Shown piece by piece: positions 1 through 9,956 of a stretch of DNA of 64,000 bases. Positions within the stretch are counted from its first letter, which is position 1; each line of letters starts with the position of its first letter. A program made the position numbers and the translations under genes. The notes under the pieces are model-generated. The model did not search any database. It worked only from the letters and a program-made list of their open reading frames with translations, and had not been told where the DNA came from. Origin of the DNA: Macrostomum hystrix (taxonomy: Eukaryota; Platyhelminthes; Macrostomidae); contig CATNEN010000038.1 in NCBI GenBank assembly GCA_950097015.1, positions 21,824,001 through 21,888,000 of the forward strand. Direction: 5' to 3'.

Positions 1-155
1 GTCAGGACATGATGGGTCAGTTAGTGTCAGCACATGATGGGTCAGTTAGTGTCAGGACATGATGGGTCTGTTAGTGTCAGGACATGATGGGTCTGTTAGC
101 GTCAGGACATGATGGGTCAGTTAGTGTCAGGACATGATTGGTCAGTTAGTGTCAT
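1..155. repeat. 25-bp minisatellite in the intron before the first NUP160 exon seen
   Basis: About six head-to-tail copies of a 25-bp unit containing GACATGATGGGTCAGTTAGT, with single-base variants. It may begin before the window. It lies in the intron that precedes the first visible NUP160 exon. Related, more decayed units (TAGTGTCAG then TGGGTCAG) recur in the next intron of the same gene. Bases 156-371 are AT-rich intron with nothing else recognisable. Confidence 0.9.
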
Positions 156-371
156 GACATTAATAGCAGTTCGTTTTTTGCCATTATTGGTGTATAATAA
201 ATAATGGTGTGCCATTATAAAATAGAAGTATTTGAAGAGAAGTCACATTAAAGTATAATCAGCAAGTTAAAATGGACATGTAGAAAAGCAAATGCATGTT
301 TCATTTATCCTACTAACAGTACTGCAGAATGCGTATTCGTCTCCATTCTTAAAAATTCTATGGCATTTCAG

Positions 372-2696
372 GCTGTCGAATGCGCCGCCTCTTGCGCTGG
401 CCAATCGCCGCCGCTGTGCCATCCGGGTTTTCTGCAGCTAACGGGACTAGACAGTCCGAGTCATCAGCAGCAGCAGCAGCAGTCGTCGGCTGCTGACTCT
501 GTACGAGCTAGCCTGTATGTCCATCTGGTTCGCGTGTTGGAACCATTGCGCTGCTCAGATCAAATTGTAGACCTAGCTAGGCGGGGCCTATCCAGAGTGC
601 TAACTATCAATAGTCGCTACCAATTGCCTCTATTGGCCACTGTGTTTAAGCACGAATTAGAATTGGGTCGATATCAGTGCGCCCTTGACGCTATGCTCCA
701 ACTGGCTGATCCTTCGGTGCAATTGGACTGCATCCGGCATCTGGTTGTTACGCTGAGCGATCGCGATCAACTGGGGGCATTGCTGCAGCTGAACTTTGGC
801 CAGCTGGGAAACGCCTTAGTGTCAGTGCTTGAGATGCGAGCCAGAGCTGTCGATGCAGGCCTACACGTGTACTACAACCTGCTGTACTGCTATCACACTG
901 CCCGATCCGATTTTAAACGCGCCGCCGCCGCTATGCACGAATTATCTGCTCGATTGTCACGCGAACGTCCGGGGTTCGAATCGGCCCAGCGTCAGGCTAG
1001 GGCCCTACTATCCGCCATTGGCTGTCTGCAACTCTTGGAGCCTCGGCATCAATGGGTGGTGGCGCCAGAGGACTTCCTAGATGACGGCCCGGCATCTAGG
1101 GCGCAGGGCCAGCGACAGAAGGTCAAGAAGTCTAATGCGCCGACGACTATTGGGCTAGATGATGAGCAGCAGCAGCTTCCGCTTGCTGAAGCCGGCATGG
1201 AAGTTCAAGACGGCGACAATCATGAAGCCGGCGGCGACGCTGACGACTGCGATACTGATGACGACGACGATGCGAACGAGGACGAAGGCGTGAGTTTGGT
1301 TTCTGGTTTAGTGTCAGAACAATGGGTCAGCTAGTGTCAAGTATGGGTCAGCTCCGGCCAGATAAATGAGTCATCTGTTTTCAAAGCTGTGGTCAGATTG
1401 TGTCAGAAATTTAGGTCGTATATAGTCAAAATTTTTGATGAGCTTAGTGTCAGTAGTGATCGTTGAATTCAGTATCATATTTCCGCCCACTGAATTAACT
1501 AGGCTCGCCCAATTCGAGTGCTAACACTGTCCGATTTGGAGCATCGCTACGCTATTCTAAGTGCTCAGCTGCAATTGTGGCTACGTCATCCCAATTCGAC
1601 AACCTCCTCGACTGCCAGCGCCGCCCGCATCGGCCTAGACGAACTAGTGGCCGACCTGCTCACTGCGGGACTCTATCACGAGGCCAAATGCCTGCTGCGT
1701 CGATGCGATCGACCTCCGACGCCTCTGTTGGAGTCTCTAGCTGGGGCCGCCGTCACCGCTAGCAGCTACGTTTCAACCACTGAGGAATCATTCGCCGCTA
1801 TCAAGGAGGCCCTGGAAGAGGAGGGCGCCTCGGCTGAGGGTGCCAGCCCAGCTGACTGCCTGTGGTCCCTGCTGCAGGTAAGGCCTGAGGGATTGGAGGA
1901 TGGGGAAATGGATGGTAGCTGAAGGATTGGAGGATGGGGAAATGGATGGTAGCTGAGGGATTGGAGGATGGGGAAATGGATGGTAGCTGAAGGATTGGAG
2001 GATGGGGAAATGGATGGTAGCTGAAGGATTGGAGGATGAGGAAATTGATGGTAGCTGAAGGATTGGAGGATGGGGAAATGGATAGTAGCTGAAGGATTGG
2101 AGGATGGGGAAATTGATGGTAGCTGAAGGATTGGAGGATGGGGAAATGGATGGTAGCTGAAGGATTAGAGGATGGGGAAATGGATGGTAGCTGAAGGATT
2201 TGATGGGGATTATGGTGTGGGACTTAACATCCATAAGAGTTGTAACAATCACGTGACCATCCCGCTGCAGGTGTACGCTGAGCGCTATGATTGGCCAGGC
2301 GCGCCCGGCTTGAAAGCCGTAGCCCAGAGGCTGCTGCTGCTGGATTATCCGCCGCCGCCTTGGCTGCTGCGCCTATACATTGAGCGAGATCCGGCTGGCC
2401 TATTGCGACTCTATATTGCTCACGATCGAGTTGAGGAGGCCGCCGAGCTTAGCCGGCGTCTAGTTGAATCTGCCCGACTAGCCACTCTGGACTCTGGCCG
2501 CAACGGCACTCAGGCAGCAAGTCGCTGCCTGCCCTACACCCAGATACTGCAGGTGCGCGAAGGCCTTCGCCTGCTAGGTCCGCCCGCTCAGGCCTGGTAT
2601 TCCCGGCTGCAGGCCAGCCTTCGCGATTATAGGGCTGCTTGCGATCAGCATTTGGCTGCCCAACTGGCGATGCAGCAACGGGAGAACTTCCGTTGA
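372..2696 (+). CDS. NUP160: Nucleoporin NUP160, C-terminal part (3 exons, gene continues upstream)
   Basis: NUP160 is a subunit of the Y-shaped (NUP107-160) scaffold of the nuclear pore complex. Exons are 372-1289, 1503-1877 and 2271-2696, all joined in phase 0, giving 572 residues to a TGA stop. The alpha-helical C-terminal domain is recognised from motifs close to the animal protein: FKHELELGRYQCALDAM, DCIRHLVVTLSDRDQL, ESRARAVD-like EMRARAVDAG followed by YYNLLYCYH, then LSDLEHRYAILSAQLQL in exon 2 and a PPPPWLLRLYIERDPAGLLRLYIAHD stretch in exon 3. A short polyglutamine (CAG) tract lies near the start, and an acidic Asp/Glu run ends the first exon, so that linker is longer than in vertebrates. 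The N-terminal beta-propeller lies outside the window. Donors gtgagt and gtaagg and CAG/TAG acceptors support the model. Family assignment is from remembered sequence similarity. Confidence 0.9.
1310..1465. repeat. Degenerate GTCAG-type minisatellite in NUP160 intron
   Basis: Irregular copies of TAGTGTCAG and TGGGTCAGC repeat through the 213-bp intron between the 372-1289 and 1503-1877 exons. They are recognisably the same family as the 25-bp array at 1-155 on the other side of the exon, but more eroded. Confidence 0.6.
1880..2205. repeat. 34-bp minisatellite in NUP160 intron
   Basis: About nine to ten copies of a 34-bp unit containing GGATTGGAGGATGGGGAAAT and ATGGTAGCTGA. The array begins within a few bases of the 5' splice site at 1878 and fills most of the 393-bp intron. 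The rest of the intron (2206-2270) is unique sequence with the acceptor. Confidence 0.93.
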
Positions 2697-3901
2697 ATTA
2701 TCTGTCTAGTTGCTATGGACATCGGTTGCTAGGTGTTTACAGTTTTATGTTCTATTTATACTAATGCATCCTACGTTATATAAGCATGATTGTCTTTTAG
2801 TAAGGCTACTGAATATATATAGCAAGCCTTACAAACTAGATAAAGGTTGTGAATGATTTCGTCTTATGACAAGCCCGTTCTGCATTGCTTAGTATGTGTT
2901 TTAGTTAGCATTTTTTACTAATTGTCGCATTTTGTCCAATCAAGAGCCGGTCATTCTGTTTCATAAAGTAGGTAGCTTTTTGCAATAACTTCAATTATCA
3001 TAGCTTCAATACTTTAACGTACTTAGTTAAATAGAAAAACACAATAAATAGCTAATAAAAAATATTAACTTTCTTTAACATAATCTGGAAATTCACTTAC
3101 GCCTTATTTATTTTGCAAAGCAAATCGTCAAACTTTTAAAGTTGTGATTGCTGCTGTTCTAAATTAGAGCAAAAGCTAGAAAGGAGGAGCCCATTCATTA
3201 ATAAAGATTCCACATTAGGGTAAAGTTACTGTTTCATATTCTGTCAAAACAAATCATATTGAAACTGTGAGCAATTCCGAAATATCATATTGTTTATTAT
3301 GACGTTAGTTTAACGGAATGATAGTAAATAGGCTCTTTAAATGTATTGCTAAACTCTAGGATAATTAAATATATTTATTTTCATAGAAAGAAGCCAAAAA
3401 TGAATATATATTTATTATCTCGTCTTTTTATCATTCCGACTGACAATTTGTTATTTAAAAACTACAGTTTAGTTATAACTCGACATCGCGAATTCGTTGT
3501 TTAAATGCAATTGTTTTTTACTTAAACCGCTGACGTAATTACCTAACCCTTTACGTCTGACGTTTGTTCTCCAACTTTTATTCCATGCTTTATTAGCAGT
3601 CTCATAGATAGGCCGTAGTCAAACTGTCAGCGACAGCAACCAATATAAAAAAGACATTATTCCAACTATTAGACCGAGTCGTAACCCGATACCTAATGTG
3701 CCATAAGTTTGTTTGATACTTTGATGCTGGAGCCTGGAGGTTAAGCATGAGCATTAGAATTAAAGACAGGTGACAGTCCAAGTTATTTAGTAGGCCTAAA
3801 TCGTTTAAAACATGAATTACTTAATTCGCTTGTAAAATTTATGGTGATGCTTTTATCATTTTTGCAACACCTTAAATTTTAGCTTTAGGCCTATCTTAGG
3901 T
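2697..3901. other. NUP160 3' flank, AT-rich
   Basis: Non-coding AT-rich sequence after the NUP160 stop. An AATAAA at 3043-3048 (followed by AATAAA-like repeats) is a candidate cleavage/polyadenylation signal. I see no gene or transposon here. Confidence 0.5.
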
Positions 3902-4316
3902 GTTAGGCCTAACCATCATACATTTCAAAATAAAGCCCTCCAAAATCCTATAGTAATACATTAATTGCTATTGTTGTGTATTGATGTCAAGGGTTTAATT
4001 TGTTTTCTAGACTTGCTAGTACGAGGCAGTAAACAAAAGTGCAATCTTTTGGTTTCCTAGGGCCTACTCTAAATTATTTTAACTCTTTTTTTACTTTTCA
4101 GAGTTTTTTTACTTTTTAGGCGTTAGGCCTAACCATCATACATTTCAAAATAAAGCCCTCCAAAATCATATAGTAATACATTAATTGCTATTGTTGTGTA
4201 TTGATGTCAAGGGTTTAATTTGTTTTCTAGACTTGCTAGTACAAGGCAGTAAACAAAAGTGCAATCTTTTGGTTTCCTACTCTAAATTATTGTAACTCTT
4301 TTTTACTTTTCAGAGT
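3902..4316. repeat. Tandem duplication of a ~200-bp AT-rich segment
   Basis: The segment 3902-4105 recurs at 4122-4316 with few differences. Both copies begin GTTAGGCCTAACCATCATAC and end TTTTACTTTTCAGAGT. The second copy lacks a short stretch after GGTTTCCTA. The spacing is 220 bp and there is no coding content. Confidence 0.95.
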
Positions 4317-4370
4317 CCTTCAGGTAGTTCAGGTAAGTAAAATATTAAGTTAAGACTAAGTAATTATTTA

Positions 4371-4997
4371 TTAGACTGGATAGTAGTGCGTGATCCAGTA
4401 TAGGATGTTGCCAAAGTGATGTTCAGGGAAAGCTCGATGCCACATAAACTCCTGCATGGTACTTGTAGTGCATAAACTTATCAATTTCAACATCAACACC
4501 GGGACCATCCAGCTGCATTGGATGATCTAGCAGGAACATGGTGCAAATGTCGCAGATGAAATTCAGCCAATCTACCACAGTTTCACACCCGATTTGTGCC
4601 TCCATCCTTATGTCTTCAGCCCACAGGTTCTTTGACCAGAAATAGATGATGTTGATAGGCCCTAATTTAGATCAGTGATAGATAGCTCCCTTAAAAAAGG
4701 AGCTCTTTTGAATTGAACGGTGCCTCCTGCACTGCTTGCATGACCAGCGCCAGCCATCAATGGAGTCCTCACCAAGATGTTGCTTAAGTGACATAGCAAT
4801 GTCATGGGTCTCGCAATTCCTGCTAGGGGCCTATTGGCAAGCAAGTGGTGCATCACCATCCAACGCATCACCTTGTCAACATTGGGCACTAATGCAACCA
4901 GTCCTCAATGATTGACATCAATGTCACACAGAACTATGCTGTCAAGGACTTCGGCAGCTGGGACATTGGTCTGTGGCGCTGGAGGTTGACCAGCCAT
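4371..4997 (-). pseudogene. Merlin/IS1016-type (ISXO2-like) transposase relic
   Basis: Reading the minus strand from an ATG at 4997 gives a recognisable but broken transposase of the Merlin superfamily. A WRWSCKQCR zinc-ribbon-like segment is followed by SSFFKG, then INIIYFWSKNLWAED, a helix ending TVVDWLNFICDIC, and the family hallmark GPGVDVEID with KYHAG, which contains the first acidic catalytic residue of the DDE-type domain. The characteristic C-terminus FGNILYWITHYYPV ends at a TAA at 4371-4373. Breaks seen are a stop shortly after the ATG region, a TGA in front of the INIIYFW segment, loss of two residues after EID, and a deletion removing the centre of the domain, with a frame change before the C-terminal piece. 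It is a dead DNA-transposon copy. Terminal inverted repeats were not identified. Confidence 0.8.
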
Positions 4998-6674
4998 TCT
5001 TGCAGTAGCTGAAAAGTTTGAAAAAGGGTTAAAATAATTTAGAGCGGGAAATCAAAAAATTGCCAACAAAAGTTCCATTTAGGCTTTTGAGTTTATTCTT
5101 TTTTGCCAAATATTTTTGGCAAGGCCTATTATTATTTTTGTATTTGTATTTTTGTTTGTATTACATCCTGTTGCTAGAATCAACAGAAGTTTTTTATGGT
5201 GTATTGCCTTTTTACAATTCCAATTTTTTTATTGGTATGCCTGGCAGGAATTTAGAATATATATACAATAGATATCATGTTTTTTACACCATGGCTAGGG
5301 ATAAGACATGGTAGCCATGCATCTAACTCTCTTCCTAAAGACATACCTGTTGTGTCTTCAGCTGTGTGGACTTAAGGCATAGCCACCATGTTCTAAGCTT
5401 GCACTGGGCATTTGACCATTAGGCCTATTTTCCAAAAATAATTTGACCAGAAGTAAAATTAAGCTTTATGGACTCTGCACCAAAATACACCAATATAAAA
5501 TTGAAAACTGACTATATATACCAATAGGCTGGCAATGTCCCTGTATCTAAAAATAATAACAAAGAAAGAAGAAAATAGGTTTATTGTATTAGAAATTTAA
5601 TACTAATTATATGCTATTCTTTTAATATAGCAGAAAAAATCGTTGTTGAATTTTTATTGACATATACACATGCCAAAAATAACTTATAAAAATTAGAAGA
5701 GTTGAATTATATATTTTTGCATATTATCACATGTTCACCTGAATCAGCAACACAAATATACTGTATAGGCCTACCCTGATTTGGCCTCTACAAATCACTA
5801 TATATATGCTAAGCATATAACAATAATGAAATAAGGGCTATGTCCCTAAGCCTAGTTGTCTACTCACTCCTAAGCCCTATTAGAATAAGTTTTCAGCTAC
5901 TATAGATAGTGCACTATGGCAATACTAAGGGGGCATGGATGGTGCATCATGGCAATTTTCAAATCATAATGTGGCATTGACAGTTCATCATAGTGATTTT
6001 TTTCTGTTGCTATCCTACAATTATATACTTTGTTTCCTTGCTTGTGATTGCACTGGCCACAAAATCTATTGGATGATTAGTCAAGTTCTTGTATCCTCAC
6101 CTAGTAAGTGTGGCATGACAACATGCAAAAGTGCCCTGGACACTGTCCATTAAAACACCACTTATCCCAATTAGGCTCCTACACATTAGGGAAAAAGGTT
6201 TTCTTTAAATAATGAGTTTAAAATATACAAATGCCAAAGTACCTGGACCTGGCTTTTTCTTTGGGTCTTAAAATGCTTCTTTTGATAGGTAGAACATGAT
6301 TTTAATCCATGTTGTTGCTAGTAGTTGAAAGTTCAAACTTCTTGCCAAGTGTATGTAAAGAATATGTGCATGTATGTAGTATGTGATGGACTAGCTACAT
6401 ATTATAATTTATTTAAACCAAATTAAGATGCTACAGTTTAGCAGTACTGTTTGGTGCAGTTTGGTAAGTTACAAATTATTACATTTTGGTGACCCCTCCC
6501 TCCCCTTAACCCATAACACCTATCAAATATGCTAATGACTTAAGGAGTGTTATTAGGAGTATGGAGTGTTAATGTTTTCTTATACTTACATTCAACAGTC
6601 AAAGTTACAGTCTATCAAGCTGTTTAATCTTATTTCAGTAGTCAGCGAAACAGGCCATAAACAATTAAAAAGTA
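4998..6674. other. Intergenic AT-rich DNA
   Basis: No convincing gene. Short open frames here, such as one at 5060-5314, are AT-rich, hydrophobic by composition and match nothing I recognise. The promoter and 5' UTR of the transporter gene starting at 6675 should lie at the right end, but no clear TATA box stands out. Confidence 0.4.
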
Positions 6675-9351
6675 ATGAGCTGCACAACAAACTATTTGAT
6701 AAGGAACAGACTGAAGCTACTGTGTGTGTTCGGTAGTTTTCTATGCTACTTTTTTGCCGATGGCTGCACCTATTCATTTGGCCTGCTCTATCCTGAACTG
6801 TTGGCCAGTTTCAACCAGACCAATAGTCACGTGGCATTTCTCTCTGGCCTAATCTATGGCATACCACAGATTCTTGCGCCACTAGTTTGCCACCTACAGT
6901 ACACATTTGGCTGCAGTAAGGTGGCTTTTTTTAGCGCGTTTCTATTATTAGTATCCTATTCGTCTGGCTATTATGCGCCTCGCATTGAACTACTATGGCT
7001 ATCAGTTGGTTTATTTACTAGTCTTGGCCTTGAATGCGGCTACATCTCTGGCATCATGTTTGTGTCCACTTATTACAATAAGAGGAGAGCATTGGCTACT
7101 GGTATTACCACAGCTGGCGGCGGTGTTGGCATATTCTGCCTAACTTATCTCTTGTCTTTTCTAATTGATAAGTTCACTTATCGAGGCGCTATGCTGCTTG
7201 TGGCTGGTCTCTGCTTTAATGTAGCCATTAGTGCTAGCCTGTTTCTGTCCTACGAGAGATCGTTGAAAAAGTCTGGCCCTTCTAACAATGAATCGGTTGG
7301 ATTTTGCACCGGATTAGTGCGCTCGTTTGCTGGCGGCAGGTCGGCTGTCACCCCCAGATTGTTAATCTTCTGCGGTTGTCACAGCCTCATTAGTATGTGG
7401 GTTATGCTGCCTTGGACACTGTTCTACACTCAGGCTACTGGATATGGACAATTGGACAAGGTCCAGGTGAGATGAGGACTAGCAAGGACTACTAGGAGTG
7501 GAAGGACGAGAAACTGCGTTTTTAAAGTTCTTAGGAAAATACACTTCTGCGATAGGAAATTATCACTTTTTCTGCACCAATTTTGTGATTGTATTTTAAT
7601 GGATGCGGATTAACAGTAGAAAGACCGTATTTCAATTGCCCACTTCACGACAGCTACCAAACTAAATGACCGATTGTCGCAAAAGTCCACCATATGGATA
7701 AATCATTTCCGCTCTTTAATAAAAAAACCTGGTTACAAGGATAAATAATATTGCTTTGTAGACCTAAATAGCGAATCCATATTGCTTCAATTTAGATAAT
7801 AAAATACCATTTATATTACATAGTCAACATTAATATCCAGTATTGTTCAAGATGAAATTTTCTGATAAATAATTCACGCCTTTTTTGCTGGTTTTTACCA
7901 CCAGAAACCCCGACGAGAATCGTTGAGTCCTTATTTATAGCATCATTGATTTCTGTACAGCTTTTTTGTTTACTCCATTCTCTGATCTCAAGCTAATTTA
8001 ATAAAATTACAGTTTAAATGATAAAAGTGAAGAATCCCTATCTGGTTAAATGGTGTATTTTTCGGCGAAAACCAGCCTTCTAAAATGTTTCTAAGAAATT
8101 CACTTTACAGAGGTTGTAGCCTAGTGGTAAGGGCGTCGGACTCATGACTTGAAGGTCGGGGGTTCGATTCCCGACTCCACTGGAACAATTTGTGTCCTTT
8201 AGCAAGACACTTAACTCTGCATTGCTTGAGTTCAGCTGTTAAATGGGTGCCAGCATCTGCTGGGATAACCGAGGGTGGGTGTGGCGTCCCCCCAGTCCAT
8301 AACTTTCAACGATGAGCTCAATGAGAAATCAATCGATGAAATCAATAAAGTGTGGCCCATCGCTTATTTTGCTAATTAGGCTTCCAGTCTCCAGTCGGCA
8401 ATGGGCCTACTCACCGCCCTCGGGCAAATAGTCTGGGGATTCGCCGGCGATCGGGCTAATCCACTCTATCTGCTGTGCCTGTGCATGCTACTAGCCGGAA
8501 TTTGCTGCGCCCTGATTGGCTGGGCAGTCGGATTAGCCTCTCTTGTACCAGTTTGTGTTGGATACGCCCTGACCAATGGCGGCTTGGTATCTCTTCTCAC
8601 CGTCTGCCTGATTCGATTATCCGGATTGCCCTATCTGCACGTGACGCTCAGCGTTGCATCAGTATTGGGCGGTGCCACTTCTCTAGCTGGCACCTGGCTA
8701 GCCGGCTTTATCGCCGATTGGCTTGGCTATCAGGTAAGACTAGTCCTTGTTCTGCCGGACCTGATTAGGGCCGTTTAAAATGTATAAAAATTCACTTAAA
8801 AATTAATTTTTACTTTACTTATTTACTCAAAATATGATACATCCTTATTTGATTTTTGAGGTACAAAAAGAATAAAAGTTTTCGCATTGTTAATTTTCTA
8901 CGCACATTACTGTCAGTAGCTTATAAAGTTTGAGTCCACGACTTATTATTTTTAAAGACCTTATTAGGGCCGTTCTAAAATAGAATACGAGTTGATACTT
9001 TAATTTTGCCTACTTTTTGTGTGAAATACTACCAGTAGCTTAGTGTGAATATAAATCTATTTAACAAAATTATGTGATAGATACGTAATTTTTGCCCATT
9101 TCAAACAGGCCGCATTGTGGACCGCCGGTGGAGCAGTTTGCGTCACCTCTCTGGCTCTAGCCAGCTTTGTTGCCACCTTTGATAGACAGTTTCTAATTTT
9201 ATCAGGCAATGACGAAAACGCGACAGCTGAGGCGACAGGCGAGAGTATTGCTAACGGACGCGAAGAGTTGCAACCAATGGCCGCTTGTGGCAATGAGCCT
9301 GACAATGATAGTGACAAAGAAATTCAGGATTCTTTTCTGTCTAAAGCTTGA
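6675..9351 (+). CDS. SLC16-like (monocarboxylate transporter) MFS protein
   Basis: Predicted 12-TM major facilitator carrier of the plasma or an internal membrane. By family it would move monocarboxylates or related small solutes, often with protons. Exons 6675-7466, 8395-8733 and 9109-9351 join in phase 0 and give 457 residues, a normal SLC16 length. Exon 1 encodes the first six TM segments. Family signs are ADGCTYSFGLLYPELLASF after TM1, the loop TYYNKRRALATGITTAGGGVG between TM4 and TM5, and FTYRGAMLLVAGLCFN. The N-terminal DGGWGW-type signature of classic MCTs is not conserved. The tail (last ~50 residues) is acidic and hydrophilic, as expected for a cytosolic C-terminus. The second acceptor was placed after CTCCAG at 8394 because only this keeps phase. 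Substrate cannot be inferred. Confidence 0.8.
8109..8345 (+). mobile_element. tRNA-derived SINE in transporter intron 1
   Basis: Starts with a tRNA-like head, box A TAGCCTAGTGGTAAGGGCG and box B GGGTTCGATTCCCGACTCC. The family body follows (TTTAGCAAGACACTTAACTC, then GGGTGCCAGCATC and GGGTGTGGCGTCCCC). The same body occurs in six other places in the window. The end is approximate because the tail is degenerate. Bases 7467-8108 of this intron show nothing else. Confidence 0.85.
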
Positions 9352-9956
9352 ACTGTTTATCTGATAGTTAAATTAATGTTTAAACAGTCGATAAGTGCAA
9401 TTAATGTCATGCCCCACTGATAAAGCAAGCTAGCTATCTCGGGTAAACAGCGGGAGTAACTATGACTATAGCTTTCTAGTCACCTTATTAGTTTGTCTGT
9501 AAAACCTGTTCCAGACTTTTGAGTCAAATGGTTTTGTCCTATCGAAGTGTAAGCTATAATATACGCATGTATCTACACGCTTTTGACTCTTGCTTAGTTC
9601 GCTTAGTTCAGTAGAAAGAGCGTTGAAACTCACTTGTCATTCAGATGTGTATTGATTTCTTTCACATTTTGTGGCTCTCTGGTTTTCGGTTTAGAAGACG
9701 CAGTATCATTCTTTTGGTGCGCCACGTTTTTATCAGGCATTCGAGTTGTGCGTACATTTTCATTTTTAGCTTTGTTTTGATTCCGAAATAAACTTTGGTA
9801 CAGCCAATAGTGTTTTCAAATAGAAGTTTTTATTGCTCGTTTTATTTATTTGAAAAAAAACAGGTCTAGAAATGCGAAAACCATTTAAACTAAATTCCGA
9901 TGCAAACATTGTTTTATTGCAGAAACTTTGTTCATTGGATAATACTTTCTGAAGAG
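9352..9956. other. Short intergenic spacer between transporter and UBE2J1
   Basis: AT-rich 605-bp spacer between genes on the same strand. It should contain the 3' UTR of the transporter and the UBE2J1 promoter. I see no clear TATA box, polyadenylation signal or repeat. Confidence 0.4.

Noticed and set aside
5060-5314. 84-codon hydrophobic protein
   Set aside because: Composition follows the T-rich DNA; no homology, signals or conserved context.
8109-8200. Functional tRNA genes at the SINE heads (8109, 26465, 45590 and others)
   Set aside because: Box A and B are present but the cloverleaf arms do not pair well and each is joined to the same SINE body.
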